Assembly (NCBI RefSeq): GCF_031845375.1
Contig: NZ_JAVREK010000006.1
Span: forward strand, 147,912 to 211,911
DNA length: 64,000 nucleotides
Source of the DNA: Streptomonospora wellingtoniae
GTDB taxonomy: Bacteria; Actinomycetota; Actinomycetes; Streptosporangiales; Streptosporangiaceae
Direction of reading: 5' to 3'
Shown here: positions 33,113 through 43,100 of the stretch, piece after piece
Position numbering within the stretch: position 1 is the stretch's first letter
How the letters are laid out: each line of letters starts with the position of its first letter
Translations under genes and position numbers: made by a program
The notes under the pieces: model-generated
Database searches by the model: none
What the model was told of the DNA's origin: nothing
Seen by the model: the letters and a program-made list of their open reading frames with translations, nothing else

Positions 33113-35296
33113 ATGACCGACCGCGTGACGGCCCCCTACGGCGCCTGGCCATCGCCGATCGCTGCGAGTGACGTCGCCCGAGGAGAACGCCGACTGGGCC
33201 ACCCCAGCGTCGCGGGCGACGAGATCTGGTGGGAGGAGTCCCGCCCCGACGAGGGCGGGCGGACCACCGTCATGCACCGCGACTCCGAAGGCGCGCTCAC
33301 TGAACTCCTCGGGCCCGAATGGGACGCGGGCACGCGCGTCCACGAGTACGGCGGGCGCTCGTTCCTGCCTGTGCCGCGGCGCGGCGACAAGGCGATCACC
33401 CGCTACGGCATCGTGTTCGCCAACCGCGTCGACCAGCGGCTCTACCTGCTCGCTGAGGGCGCCGCCGCGCCGGTGCCGATCACCCCCGAACCCGAGGCCC
33501 CCAGCGGGCTGCGCTACGCCGACCCCGCCCTCGGCGCCGACGGCGAAAGCCTGGTCTGCGTCCAGGAGCGCTTCCCCGCCCCCGACGCCGCGGGCCAGGA
33601 CGCGCACAAGACCCGCCCCGTCCGCTCGGTCGTGTCGATACCGCTGTCCGGCAGCGCCGCCGAAGACCCCGGCGCCGTGACCGAACTGGTCTCCGGCGCC
33701 GACTTTTACGCCGCCCCCTCACCCGCACCCGACGGGCGGCACCTGGCCTGGATCTCCTGGAACCACCCGCGCATGCCCTGGGACGGCACCGAGCTGCGCG
33801 TAGGCCTCCTCCACGCCGACGGTCCCGTCACCGACGCCTACACCCTCAAGGGCGGTGTCGCCGAGTCCGTTCTCTCCCCGCTCTGGCGCGACTCCACCAC
33901 CCTGGCGTTCCTCTCCGACTGGTCGGGCTGGTGGAACCTTTACGAGATCGGTCTGACCGGCCCGGCCATCGCGCTCTATCCCGCCGAGGAGGAGTTCACC
34001 CACGGCTTCTCCCTCGGAATGCAGCCCTACCGGCGCCTCGACGATGGCCGCCTGGTCGCCCTGCACGGCCACGCCGACCTCACCCCGAGCGTCTATGACC
34101 CCGACACCGCCGAACTCTCCCCGCTCGAGACCGGGCTGGAGAGCTGGCAGACACTCAGCAGCGACGGTGCGACCGTCGTGGGCCTGGCAGCGGGCACGCA
34201 CACACCCCAGAGCCTCGTCCGGCTGGACATCGGCTCCGGACGCACCGAAGTCCTGCGGCGCTCCCGGGAGGACCTGCCCGAGGCAGGCTACCTGCCCACG
34301 CCCCGCACCACCGAGTTCAGCGGCCGCTACGGCGGCACCGTGCACGCCGCCGTCTACCCGCCCGCCCACCCCGGCGCCGACGGCGAGGGTCCGGCACCCT
34401 ACGTGGTGTGGGTGCACGGCGGCCCCGTCGCCAAGGCGCTCGGCTCACTCGACCTCGCCAAGGCCTACTTCACCAGCCGCGGGATCGGGGTCGTCGACGT
34501 CAACCACGGCGGCTCCATCGGGTTCGGGCGCACCTACCGCGAACGGCTCCACGGCCAGTGGGGCGTCGTCGACGTCGAGGACGCCACCGCCGCCGCCCGA
34601 GCCCTGGTCGAGGAAGGCGTCGCCGACCCCGAACGCCTGGCCGTGCGCGGCGGCAGCGCCGGGGGGCTCACCACGCTGCTCGCGCTCTGCGGCGACACCT
34701 TCGCCTGCGGGACCTCGTCGTGGGGCGTCACCGACCTGCTGCGACTGGCCGCCGAGACCCACGACTTCGAGTCGCGCTACCTGGACGGGCTCGTGGGTCC
34801 GCTGCCCGGCTACGCGGCCACCTACCGAGAGCGCTCCCCCATCAACCGCGTGGCCGACCTCGCCGCGCCCGTGCTGATCCTGCAGGGCACCGACGACCCC
34901 GTCGTCCCGCCCACCCAGGCCCGCGCCCTGGCGTCCGGACTGGCCGAGCGGTCGATCCGGCACGCCCTGCTGGAGTTCGACGGCGAAGGCCACGGCCTGC
35001 GCTCGGCCGCCAACCAGCAGCGCGCTCTGGAGGCCGAACTGGCCTTCTACGGCGAGGTGTTCGGCTTCACCCCGCCCGGCGTGCCCCCGATCGAGCTGGT
35101 CGCCGACCGCGCGGCCGAGGACCGCCGGGCCGACGGCGGCGACCGGCCCGACGCGGCGGCCGAGTCCAGCGCCGACGGGTCCGGCGAGCAAGGCGAGGCC
35201 GACGCCGACCTGGTCGCCGAACCGCTCCCCCCGCTGGACGGGCACGGCGGCGCCGAGAACCGCCCCGCCGGCGAACAGGCCGGGCGCCGGGCCTAG
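33113..35296 (+). CDS. S9-family (prolyl oligopeptidase-like) serine peptidase
   Basis: 727 aa. An N-terminal beta-propeller (WWEESRPDEGGRTTV, APSPAPDGRHLAWISWNHPRMPWDGT, FLSDWSGWWNLYEI) is followed by an alpha/beta-hydrolase domain. The catalytic triad is readable: Ser515 in GGSAGG, Asp594 in QGTDDPVVPP and His627 in EGHGLR. It should hydrolyse short peptides or acyl-peptides. The last 60 residues are an acidic Asp/Glu/Gly/Ala-rich tail not normal for the family. ATG 33113 is chosen over GTG 33098. No signal peptide is visible, so it is probably cytoplasmic. Confidence 0.92.
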   Translation: MTDRVTAPYGAWPSPIAASDVARGERRLGHPSVAGDEIWWEESRPDEGGRTTVMHRDSEGALTELLGPEWDAGTRVHEYGGRSFLPVPRRGDKAITRYGIVFANRVDQRLYLLAEGAAAPVPITPEPEAPSGLRYADPALGADGESLVCVQERFPAPDAAGQDAHKTRPVRSVVSIPLSGSAAEDPGAVTELVSGADFYAAPSPAPDGRHLAWISWNHPRMPWDGTELRVGLLHADGPVTDAYTLKGGVAESVLSPLWRDSTTLAFLSDWSGWWNLYEIGLTGPAIALYPAEEEFTHGFSLGMQPYRRLDDGRLVALHGHADLTPSVYDPDTAELSPLETGLESWQTLSSDGATVVGLAAGTHTPQSLVRLDIGSGRTEVLRRSREDLPEAGYLPTPRTTEFSGRYGGTVHAAVYPPAHPGADGEGPAPYVVWVHGGPVAKALGSLDLAKAYFTSRGIGVVDVNHGGSIGFGRTYRERLHGQWGVVDVEDATAAARALVEEGVADPERLAVRGGSAGGLTTLLALCGDTFACGTSSWGVTDLLRLAAETHDFESRYLDGLVGPLPGYAATYRERSPINRVADLAAPVLILQGTDDPVVPPTQARALASGLAERSIRHALLEFDGEGHGLRSAANQQRALEAELAFYGEVFGFTPPGVPPIELVADRAAEDRRADGGDRPDAAAESSADGSGEQGEADADLVAEPLPPLDGHGGAENRPAGEQAGRRA

Positions 35297-35337
35297 GCAC
35301 AGCTCGGGCGCGCGGCGCCGATGCCGGCTTCCCGAAT

Positions 35338-35404
35338 CCCGTCGATCTTGTAGCTATCGTGAAGTAAAACGATTTACAGTGACGATAGCTACAAGATCGA
35401 TGTC
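35338..35404. repeat. Palindromic intergenic element, copy 3
   Basis: Arms at 35338-35360 and 35382-35404 are complementary over the inner 19 bp (TCGATCTTGTAGC...); the loop is 35361-35381, 21 nt. The loop is in the opposite orientation to copies 1 and 2: its reverse complement starts CACTGTAAATCG. Relative to copy 1 an arm position reads C instead of T and the opposing arm G instead of A, keeping the pair. It starts 41 bp after the S9 peptidase stop. Confidence 0.88.
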
Positions 35405-35783
35405 CGAATCCACGGGAAGCACTGCCAACGCCGTCCTCTCCGCCCGCCCCCGCCCGGCACATCCAGCTCTTGCGGCCGCCCTGCCCCGTCCGTAGCCTCT
35501 CCAGTGCCGTCGCGGCGCCCCTCGTCGCAGGACGGCTGGGAATTGCGCGGTGAACGGCTCCGCGGCCCCGCCACAGCCCTCGGCGGAGCCGCGGGGCCGA
35601 CACGGGCGATGACCCCCACCTCCGTGCGGAGGAGCGTCCGCTCGGACCGCGGCACCCCGCACACGCCCTATCCTCCCCATTGCGGCCGCCGTGCCCCGCA
35701 TAGTCCGCCGACCGCGCCCGCCCGACCCGCGCCCGCCCGACCCGGGCCCGTGAACCGGTCCAACGGCAGGAAAGGAACGCGCG
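35405..35783. other. Intergenic stretch without a recognised gene
   Basis: GC-rich sequence between palindromic element copy 3 and the GNAT gene. It contains a second CCGAATCC just right of the element and a CCCGACCCG tandem repetition near 35715-35750. No promoter pair stands out; AGGAAAG before ATG 35784 is the GNAT ribosome-binding site. Confidence 0.4.
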
Positions 35784-36305
35784 ATGCCCGCCACACGGCT
35801 CCTGGCCGCCGAGGACGCGCCGGAACTGGCCGAGCTCCTACAGCGCAACCGCGCGTTCCTCGCACCCTGGGAACCGGTCCGCGACGACTCCTACTTCACC
35901 GCCGACGTCCAGCGCGCCCGACTCGAATACGCCCTCACGCAGCACGCCGCGGGGCGCCTGCTCCCGTTGGCCGTCCTCGACGACACCGGCCGCATCGCCG
36001 GCCAGGTCACCGTCAACGACATCGTCCGCGGCGCCTTCCAGTCGGCCCCCATCGGCTACTGGGTCGCTGAAGCCCACAACGGCCGCGGACTGGCCACTAA
36101 AGCCGTCGCCGAAACCGTGCAGACCGCCTTCGCCGACCTCGGCCTGCACCGCGTCGAAGCCGCGACCCTGCCGCACAACACCGCGTCGCAGCGCGTACTG
36201 CTGCGCAACGGCTTCACCACCTACGGCAGGGCACCGCAGTACCTGCACATCGCCGGTAGCTGGCGGGAGCACATCCTCTACCAGGCGATCAACCCCGATA
36301 CGTAG
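35784..36305 (+). CDS. GNAT acetyltransferase, RimJ/RimL type
   Basis: 173 aa. It has the RimJ/RimL pattern: NRAFLAPWEPVRDDSYFT near the N-terminus, IGYWVAEAHNGRGLATKAVAE (the acetyl-CoA loop) and LHRVEAATLPHNTASQRVLLRNGF. Family members acetylate the N-terminus of ribosomal proteins or small amines; the target is unknown. Located alone between the palindromic element and recX. Confidence 0.88.
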   Translation: MPATRLLAAEDAPELAELLQRNRAFLAPWEPVRDDSYFTADVQRARLEYALTQHAAGRLLPLAVLDDTGRIAGQVTVNDIVRGAFQSAPIGYWVAEAHNGRGLATKAVAETVQTAFADLGLHRVEAATLPHNTASQRVLLRNGFTTYGRAPQYLHIAGSWREHILYQAINPDT

Positions 36306-36388
36306 CATGGGCCCGACCGGGCTCTGCGCACTTCGGAAGCGGCGGACCGTCCGGAACCTGCCTACTGTGCGGCACCGCCCTCGCGCCG

Positions 36389-36976
36389 CTACTCCGCCTC
36401 GGGTTCGGGCAGGTCCAGCGCGGCGCCTTCGGCCTCCAACTCCTCGCGGACCACCCGGTAGGCCAGACCCGCCGAGTAGCCCTTGCGCGCCAGCATGGCC
36501 AGCGCACGGCGCGCCCGCGCGGCGGAGTCGTGCATGCGCGAGCCCGCCAGTTTTCGCCGCGCCAGCCGCCGCGCGGTCTCCTCCTCCTGGTCGGGACTCA
36601 ACTCTTCGACGGCGTCGCGCACCGTGTCCTCGTCCACCCCGCGCCGCCGCAGCTCGGCCGCCAGCGCCTTGCGCCCCAGACCGCGCCCGGCATGGCGGGA
36701 GTCGACCCATGCGTCGGCGAAGGCGGCGTCGTCGATCAGCCCGACCTCGCTGAACCGCCCCAGCACCGACTCGGCTACATCGTCGTCGACGCCTCGCCGC
36801 CGCAGCGCCTGGGCGAGCTGGGCCCGCGTGCGCGGAGCCGAGGTCAGCAGGCGCAGGCAGATGCCGCGCGCCCGTGCCTCGGGGTCCTCGCCGTCAGCGG
36901 ACCCGCCTGCCCGGGCGCCGGGTTCGAGCGCGTCGGTGTCAGTGTCGCTGTCGAAGGGCTCGTGCGTGTCAGGCAT
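36389..36976 (-). CDS. recX: RecA regulatory protein RecX
   Basis: 195 aa. Three-helix RecX repeats are visible: CLRLLTSAPRTRAQLAQALRRRG, VLGRFSEVGLIDDAAFADAWVDSR, and LARKGYSAGLAYRVVREEL. RecX binds RecA filaments and limits their activity. The first 35 residues are an acidic disordered extension. The ATG overlaps the recA stop codon by eight bases, so the two genes are translationally coupled and should share the SOS promoter upstream of recA. Confidence 0.93.
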   Translation of the reverse strand: MPDTHEPFDSDTDTDALEPGARAGGSADGEDPEARARGICLRLLTSAPRTRAQLAQALRRRGVDDDVAESVLGRFSEVGLIDDAAFADAWVDSRHAGRGLGRKALAAELRRRGVDEDTVRDAVEELSPDQEEETARRLARRKLAGSRMHDSAARARRALAMLARKGYSAGLAYRVVREELEAEGAALDLPEPEAE

Positions 36977-39485
36977 CCGCAGGCGGGGTGGACTTGGTCC
37001 TGCTCGCCCGCTTCGCCGGCGCGGCGGCCGAAGCGGCGGCGTCGGTCTCCTTGACAGCGGCCTCCTTGGTCCCGGCCTCCTTCGGCCCCGCGGCCTTGGC
37101 GGAGTCCGACGCCTTGGCGTCGGCGGTCGCCGCGGACTCCGCGGAGTCGTCGCCCGCTCCGGGCACGCCCAGCTTCTCCTTGATCTTCTTCTCGATCTCG
37201 TTGGCCATGTCGACGTTCTCACGCAGGAAGTTGCGGGCGTTCTCCTTACCCTGCCCGAGCTGGGTGCCCTCGTAGGTGTACCAGGCCCCCGACTTGCGCA
37301 CGACACCCTGCTCCACGCCGAGGTCGATCAGCCCGCCCTCGCGTGAGATGCCCACGCCGTAGAGGATGTCGAACTCCGCCTGCTTGAACGGAGGGGCCAC
37401 CTTGTTCTTCACGACCTTGACCCGGGTCCGGTTTCCGACCGCGTCGGTCCCGTCCTTCAGAGTCTCGATCCGCCGCACGTCCAGCCGCACCGACGAATAG
37501 AACTTCAATGCCCGCCCGCCGGTGGTCGTCTCAGGTGACCCGAACATCACGCCGACCTTCTCGCGGAGTTGGTTGATGAATACGGCGGTTGTCCCGGTTT
37601 GGTGCAGTGCGCCCGCGATCTTACGGAGGGCCTGGGACATCAGCCGGGCCTGGAGGCCGACGTGGCTGTCGCCCATCTCGCCCTCGATCTCGGCGCGCGG
37701 GACGAGAGCGGCCACGGAGTCGACGACCAGGATGGACACGGCTCCGGAGCGGATCAGCATGTCCGCGATCTCCAGCGCCTGTTCACCGGTGTCGGGCTGG
37801 GAGAGCAAGAGGTCGTCGGTGTTCACACCGATCTTCTTCGCGTACTCCGGGTCGAGCGCGTGCTCCGCGTCGATGAACGCGGCGATTCCGCCGCTCTTCT
37901 GCGCACTGGCCACGGCGTGCAACGCGACGGTGGTGTTGTGCGAGAGCATGCCTTCGGCCACGAAACTGTGAGTGTCCGGGAGCATCAGGTCGAACGTGGG
38001 CTGGAGGCCGCCGTCCTCGACGGCGGTGACCGCCTCGTAGGTGTAGGGCGTGGCGGCGAGGTGGCGCAGATAATCGAGGAGCGGCCGGGTGGCCGGATCG
38101 ATGAGGTGCGGGCGGTCGTCGGCCCAGCGGACGATGTTGCGCAGGGTCTCGCGACCGCACGGCAGGTCCATGTCGGTGCGGATCAGGTCGCCGGCCACCT
38201 CGTCGAAGCGGCGATCGCCGCCGACCGCGTCGCGCAGGCTGCGCACCAGACCGCTCAGGTTCGGGATACTCTCCAGCCGGGCGTTGTGCAGCGTCATCCG
38301 GAAGTTGCGCTCGACCTGGGCCGCCCGGCGTGCGGAACGGAACCCGACTTCCTCGAGGAAGCGGTGCGTGACGGTCGGGTTGACGATGACGCTCCAGTAG
38401 GTGCGTGCATACTCGGCGTTGTAATCGCTGTGGAGCGACGCGGGAACGCCCAGCCCGTAGAGCATCAACTGGACCTCGCGTGCGAGCTGCTCCGAGGCGC
38501 TACCCAGGCCCACGGTGGAGCTGGTGTCGATCCACCCGTCGCCCTCGAACAGTGCGGAGAGGAAGGCGCGCTGGGCCTTGTCGCCCGCGGTGCGGACGCG
38601 GTAGGGCACCGACTTCTCGGCGGCGCCGCAGTAGTCGAGGCCGTAGGCCGCGGCGACGTGCTCGCGCACCGCCTTGCCCGAGACGACGTACTCGGTGCAG
38701 TTCCGTCCGCCGTACTCGCGGACCTCGGCGTCGAGCAGCCAGCCGGCGATGGCGCTGAACTCCGCGCCGACCTCGGGGTCGCCGTCGGTGAACCGCAGGG
38801 AGTACCTGTCGCCCAGCGTGCCCCCGGCCGCGAGATAGCCGAGGAAGACCGCTTCGTCCTCGCTCAGCCCGTCGCCGGCGGCGGCCTCCTCGGCACCGAA
38901 CCGGGCCGAGACGACGGTGTCGCCGGGAGCGATGTCTCCCGCATCGCACCAGACGATGTAGCCGTCGGTGTTGACGACCCGGAGCGGGTGGTTGTGCGTG
39001 ACGGAGACGCGGCGGCCGGACTCCAGGGTGACGCGCAGGACCGGTTTGCGGTTGTTGTGGGTGAGGGCGGCGACGGTCTCGAGTTCGCCGCGCTCGTTGA
39101 CGGCGCGGATGCCCCGGTCGCGGATGTCGGTGGTCCGGCTGGTGCAGGCGGCGCGCTGCCCGGCACGCTCGAACAGCTCCTCGACGGTCTCCAGACCGCG
39201 GTCGGTCCATACGCGGGTGCCGGCGACCAGACACTTCCCCGACGACTCCGGGCCGTACACCTCGACGATTCGGCCCCGCGGGATGCCGCCGATGCCCAAG
39301 GCGACATCGAGGGAGATCGATCCGCTGGGGATGGACTCGATCGGTGGGCGGTCGTCATCGCCTAGGCGCATGACGGAGCCCTTGCCGAACTGGCGCTCGA
39401 TCTGAGCGAGCGCGGTTTCGAGAGCCTTCTCTCGATCAGCAGCAGCCACGGGGAACCCCTGTTGGGTCGACGTCTTCTTGTTCAT
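36969..39485 (-). CDS. recA: Recombinase RecA interrupted by an in-frame intein
   Basis: 838-aa precursor. Extein 1 (residues 1-84) ends at GPESSGK; extein 2 resumes at TTVALHAVASAQKSG (518 on), restoring Walker A GPESSGKTT. Walker B lies in SILVVDSVAALVP and loop L2 in KVGVMFGSPETTTGGRALKFY. The mature protein would be about 405 aa with a long Ala/Lys/Asp-rich C-terminal tail. RecA forms DNA-repair filaments and triggers LexA self-cleavage. GTG 39449, preceded by AGGGG, would give the standard N-terminus AAADREKAL; ATG 39485 adds 12 residues with normal third-base bias. Splicing is required for any RecA activity. Confidence 0.95.
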   Translation of the reverse strand: MNKKTSTQQGFPVAAADREKALETALAQIERQFGKGSVMRLGDDDRPPIESIPSGSISLDVALGIGGIPRGRIVEVYGPESSGKCLVAGTRVWTDRGLETVEELFERAGQRAACTSRTTDIRDRGIRAVNERGELETVAALTHNNRKPVLRVTLESGRRVSVTHNHPLRVVNTDGYIVWCDAGDIAPGDTVVSARFGAEEAAAGDGLSEDEAVFLGYLAAGGTLGDRYSLRFTDGDPEVGAEFSAIAGWLLDAEVREYGGRNCTEYVVSGKAVREHVAAAYGLDYCGAAEKSVPYRVRTAGDKAQRAFLSALFEGDGWIDTSSTVGLGSASEQLAREVQLMLYGLGVPASLHSDYNAEYARTYWSVIVNPTVTHRFLEEVGFRSARRAAQVERNFRMTLHNARLESIPNLSGLVRSLRDAVGGDRRFDEVAGDLIRTDMDLPCGRETLRNIVRWADDRPHLIDPATRPLLDYLRHLAATPYTYEAVTAVEDGGLQPTFDLMLPDTHSFVAEGMLSHNTTVALHAVASAQKSGGIAAFIDAEHALDPEYAKKIGVNTDDLLLSQPDTGEQALEIADMLIRSGAVSILVVDSVAALVPRAEIEGEMGDSHVGLQARLMSQALRKIAGALHQTGTTAVFINQLREKVGVMFGSPETTTGGRALKFYSSVRLDVRRIETLKDGTDAVGNRTRVKVVKNKVAPPFKQAEFDILYGVGISREGGLIDLGVEQGVVRKSGAWYTYEGTQLGQGKENARNFLRENVDMANEIEKKIKEKLGVPGAGDDSAESAATADAKASDSAKAAGPKEAGTKEAAVKETDAAASAAAPAKRASRTKSTPPADA
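37935..39233 (-). other. RecA intein with LAGLIDADG-type endonuclease domain
   Basis: 433 aa, encoded at precursor residues 85-517. Splicing motifs are intact: Cys1 in CLVAGTRVWTDRG, block B VTHNHPL, block F/G SFVAEGMLSHN with the terminal His-Asn, and +1 residue Thr. Between them lies a dodecapeptide endonuclease domain with FLGYLAAGGTL as the first motif and LFEGDGWID as the second. The first motif has Gly where the catalytic Asp is expected, so cleavage activity is probably lost while splicing is kept. It sits between the Lys and Thr of the Walker A motif. Confidence 0.92.
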
Positions 39486-39680
39486 CTCGGGTGTGACGCT
39501 ACGCGGCGGCGGGGACAAACCTCGACCGCGTCCGTGCGCCTGTGGACGGACGCCCGGCTGCCCCGTATTGGCCGCCGCGCGCATGTCCACTCGCAGACGC
39601 CCGCCCAAGGGGCGTCGTGGTCCGCCGGAGGCCGATAGCGCGCCTCCCGCTTCGGAATGGTCGGCCCCGGATACACCGCC

Positions 39681-39703
39681 ACTCTACCCGAACCTCTGTT
39701 CGA
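39681..39703 (-). promoter_or_regulatory. LexA-type SOS box and -10 element of recA
   Basis: GAAC-CTCT-GTTC (39690-39701), flanked to read CGAACCTCTGTTCGA, matches the actinobacterial SOS box. On the minus strand it is followed two bases later by TAGAGT (39686-39681), a good -10 hexamer, so LexA would sit exactly in the spacer of the recA promoter. The leader to the recA start is then about 190 nt. No gene is supported in 39486-39827. Confidence 0.7.
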
Positions 39704-39793
39704 TCGCCGGTGCTCCCCGGACATCCGGGCGCGTCGCCTGCGGAGACGGCCCGCCCGCGCGGATCGGCCGGTCCTCCTCGCTCCGGTCCGGAC

Positions 39794-39817
39794 GCGGCTC
39801 GCCGGGCGGCGAGCCGC
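39794..39817 (-). terminator. Terminator of the DUF3046 gene
   Basis: GCGGCTCGCC (39794-39803) pairs with GGCGAGCCGC (39808-39817), a 10-bp stem with a 4-nt loop, 10 bp past the stop codon. Confidence 0.55.
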
Positions 39818-39827
39818 GGACACGCCG

Positions 39828-40022
39828 TCAACGTGCGGCGGCGGGCAGGTCGAAGGCCTCGCAGACGGCCCGCCACACCTCCTTGGCGCTGATGCCGTCG
39901 GCAAGCGCCTGGTCGACCGTGCGGGAGCCGAGCGAGTCGATGACGTGGTCGCGAGCGAGGCTCGCGGCGTAGGCCTCGCCGAACTGGTCGTTCATGCGCT
40001 CCCAGAAGTGTGAAAGTCTCAT
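39828..40022 (-). CDS. DUF3046 protein
   Basis: 64 aa: MRLSHFWERMNDQFG at the start and GISAKEVWRAVCEAF near the end are the family signature. DUF3046 is found almost only in actinobacteria, next to recA; no function is known. A GGAGGGG sequence just before the ATG gives a good start. A terminator and a separate promoter lie between it and recA, so it is not part of the recA operon. Confidence 0.88.
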   Translation of the reverse strand: MRLSHFWERMNDQFGEAYAASLARDHVIDSLGSRTVDQALADGISAKEVWRAVCEAFDLPAAAR

Positions 40023-40144
40023 CCCCTCCAGTATCGGCCGCCGCCCCGGTGCTGTCACCTCCGCCGACGCCCCGCGGGGACGGGTGGGGGCAGGCTCGGG
40101 CCGGTCTCCTCGGTTTCGTCTCCAGGGCGTTGCAGACTGGGCGC

Positions 40145-43100
40145 ATGTTCTCGGCAGACGATCCCGGCTCCCGCTCCGGCGGCTCCGGAACCCGCGGGGG
40201 CGGCGATCCGCTGGGCCGCTTCTCGGGGCCCACGCGCGCCTGGTTCGAGCGGGCGTTCCCCGCCGGGCCCACCCCGGCGCAGACGGGCGCGTGGGAGTCG
40301 GTCGCACGGGGCGAGAACACGCTGGTCGTGGCGCCGACCGGGTCGGGGAAGACGCTTTCGGCGTTCCTGTGGGCGCTGGACGGCCTGGCGTCGCGGCCGG
40401 TGCCCGAGGAGCGGGTGCGGCGCTGCCGGGTGCTCTACGTCTCGCCGCTGAAGGCGCTGGCCGCCGACATCGAGCGCAACCTGCGGGCGCCGCTGTCGGG
40501 CATCCGGCGCGAGTCCGCGTCGGCGGGCGGCGGGGCGCCCGACGTGTCGGTCGCGATGCGCACCGGCGACACCCCCTCGGACCAGCGGCGCAAGCTCGCG
40601 TCGGCGCCGCCCGACATCCTGATCACCACGCCCGAGTCGCTGTTTCTGGTGCTGACCTCGCAGGCGCGCGCCGGTCTCGCGGGGGTCGAGACGGTGATCG
40701 TGGACGAGGTGCACGCGCTGGCGGGGACGAAGCGGGGAGCGCATCTGGCGCTGAGCCTGGAGCGGCTCGACGCGATGCTGGACGCGCCGGCGCAGCGGAT
40801 CGGCCTGTCGGCGACGGTGCGGCCGCCGGAGGAGGTCGCGGCGTTCCTCGGCGGTCCGCGACCGGCGTCGGTGGTGTCGGCGTCGGAGGCGCCGTCGCTG
40901 GACGTGCGGATCGTGGTGCCCGTCGAGGACCTGACCGAGTTGGAGTCGGCGGTGCCGGCGGCGCGCGCCGACGACCGGGCGTCGAAGGCGCGGACGTCGA
41001 TCTGGCCGCATGTCGAGGAGCGGGTACTCGACCTGGTCGAGGAGCACCGGTCCTCGATCGTGTTCTGCAACTCCCGGCGGGTGGCCGAGCGGTTGTGCGC
41101 ACGGTTGAACGAGCTGGCCGACGAGCGGCGGGCGCCGGGCGCCGGCGGCGGTGCGGCCGGCGCTCCGGGGGCGGCGGGTCCGCCCGGTGCGCCTTCCCTC
41201 GCGCCGGGCGGTCGGCCGGACGGGCGGGCGCGGTTGTCGCCGGCCGAGGTGATGGCCGAGGCGGGGCAGACCTACGGCGCCGAGGCGGGTGTGGTGGCGC
41301 GGGCGCACCACGGTTCGGTCTCCAAGGACGAGCGTGCGGTGATCGAGGCGGATCTCAAGGAGGGGCGGCTGCCGTGCGTGGTGGCCACGTCGAGCCTCGA
41401 ACTGGGCATCGACATGGGTGCGGTGGACCTGGTGGTGCAGGTGGAGTCGCCGCCGTCGGTGGCCGGCGGCCTGCAGCGGGTCGGGCGCGCGGGCCACACG
41501 GTGGGCGGGGTCTCGCGCGGGGTGGTGTTCCCGAAGTTCCGCGGCGATCTCCTGGCGGCGTCGGTGGTGGTCGAGCGGATGCGCGCAGGCCGGATCGAGG
41601 AGCTGCGGATGCCGCGCAATCCGCTGGACGTGCTGGCGCAGCAGGTCGTGGCGATGGCGGCGATGGACGAGTGGGAGGTGGCGGCACTGGGAGCGCTGGT
41701 GCGGCGCGCGGCTCCGTTCGCGTCGCTTCCGGACTCGGCGCTGTCGGGTGTTGTGGACATGCTGTCGGGGCGCTACCCCTCCGACGAGTTCGCGGAGCTG
41801 CGGCCGCGGGTGGTGTGGGACCGCGACGCCGGAGGGTCGGGCTCGGGCGGAACCGTGTCGGGGCGTCCGGGTGCGCAGCGGTTGGCGGTGACCAGCGGCG
41901 GAACGATTCCGGATCGGGGAACGTACACGGTGCACCTGGCCGCGGCCGGGGGCGCGGGGCCCTCGCGGGTGGGTGAGCTGGACGAGGAGATGGTCTACGA
42001 GTCGCGGGTGGGCGACGTGTTCGTTCTGGGTGCGAGCGCGTGGCGCATCGAGTCGATCACCGCGGACCGGGTGATGGTGTCGCCGGCGCCGGGGCGCCCG
42101 GGGCGGCTGCCGTTCTGGAAGGCCGATGCGCTGGGTCGTCCGGCGGAGCTGGGGCGTGCGATCGGCGCCATGGTGCGCGAAATGCGAGGGCTGGAGCAGG
42201 CCGCGGCCGTTGAGCGCGCCCGCGGCGCGGGGTTGGACGGGTGGGCGGCGACCAACCTGGTGGACTATCTGACCGAGCAGGCGGAGTCGACGGGGTGGGT
42301 TCCCGACGACCGCACGGTCGTGGTCGAGCGGTTCCGCGACGAGTTGGGCGACTGGCGTGCGGTGGTGCATTCGCCGCTGGGAGCCCGGGTCCACGCGCCG
42401 TGGGCGCTGGTGGTGGGCGCGCGCCTGCGGGAGCGCTATGGGCTGGACGCGCAGGTGGTGCACGGCGACGACGGGATCGTGGTGCGGCTGCCGGATGTGG
42501 AGGAGGCCGACGGCGCGGCCGGTCGATCGGAGGGCGGCCTGGTGGAGTCGCTGTTGGTGGATCCGGATGGGGTCGAGGACGCGGTATCGGCGGAGCTGGG
42601 TTCGTCGGCGCTGTTCGCCGCGCGGTTCCGGGAGTGCGCGGCGCGTGCGCTGCTGCTGCCGCGGCGGCGTCCGGGGCGGCGGATGCCGTTGTGGCAGCAG
42701 CGGCAGCGTTCGGCGCAGCTGCTGTCGGTGGCGGGCCGGTTCGGATCGTTTCCGATCGTGCTGGAGGCGGCGCGGGAGTGTCTGCGCGACGTGTTCGACG
42801 TCGAGTCGCTGGCGTCGCTGATGGCCGATGTGCGTGCGCGGCGGGTGCGGGTGGTACAGGTCGAGACGCAGCGAGCGTCGCCGTTCGCGCAGTCGCTGCT
42901 GATGGGCTACACGGCGGCGTTCCTGTACGAGGGCGACGCTCCCGCGGCGGAGCTGCGCGCGCAGGCGCTGACGCTGGACTCGGAGCTGCTGGCGGATCTG
43001 CTGGGCCAGGCGGATCTGCGGGAGCTGCTGGACGGGCGGGCGGTGGCCGAGTACGAGGAGTGGTTGCAGCGCCTGACACCGGAGCGGCGGGTGGATCCGT

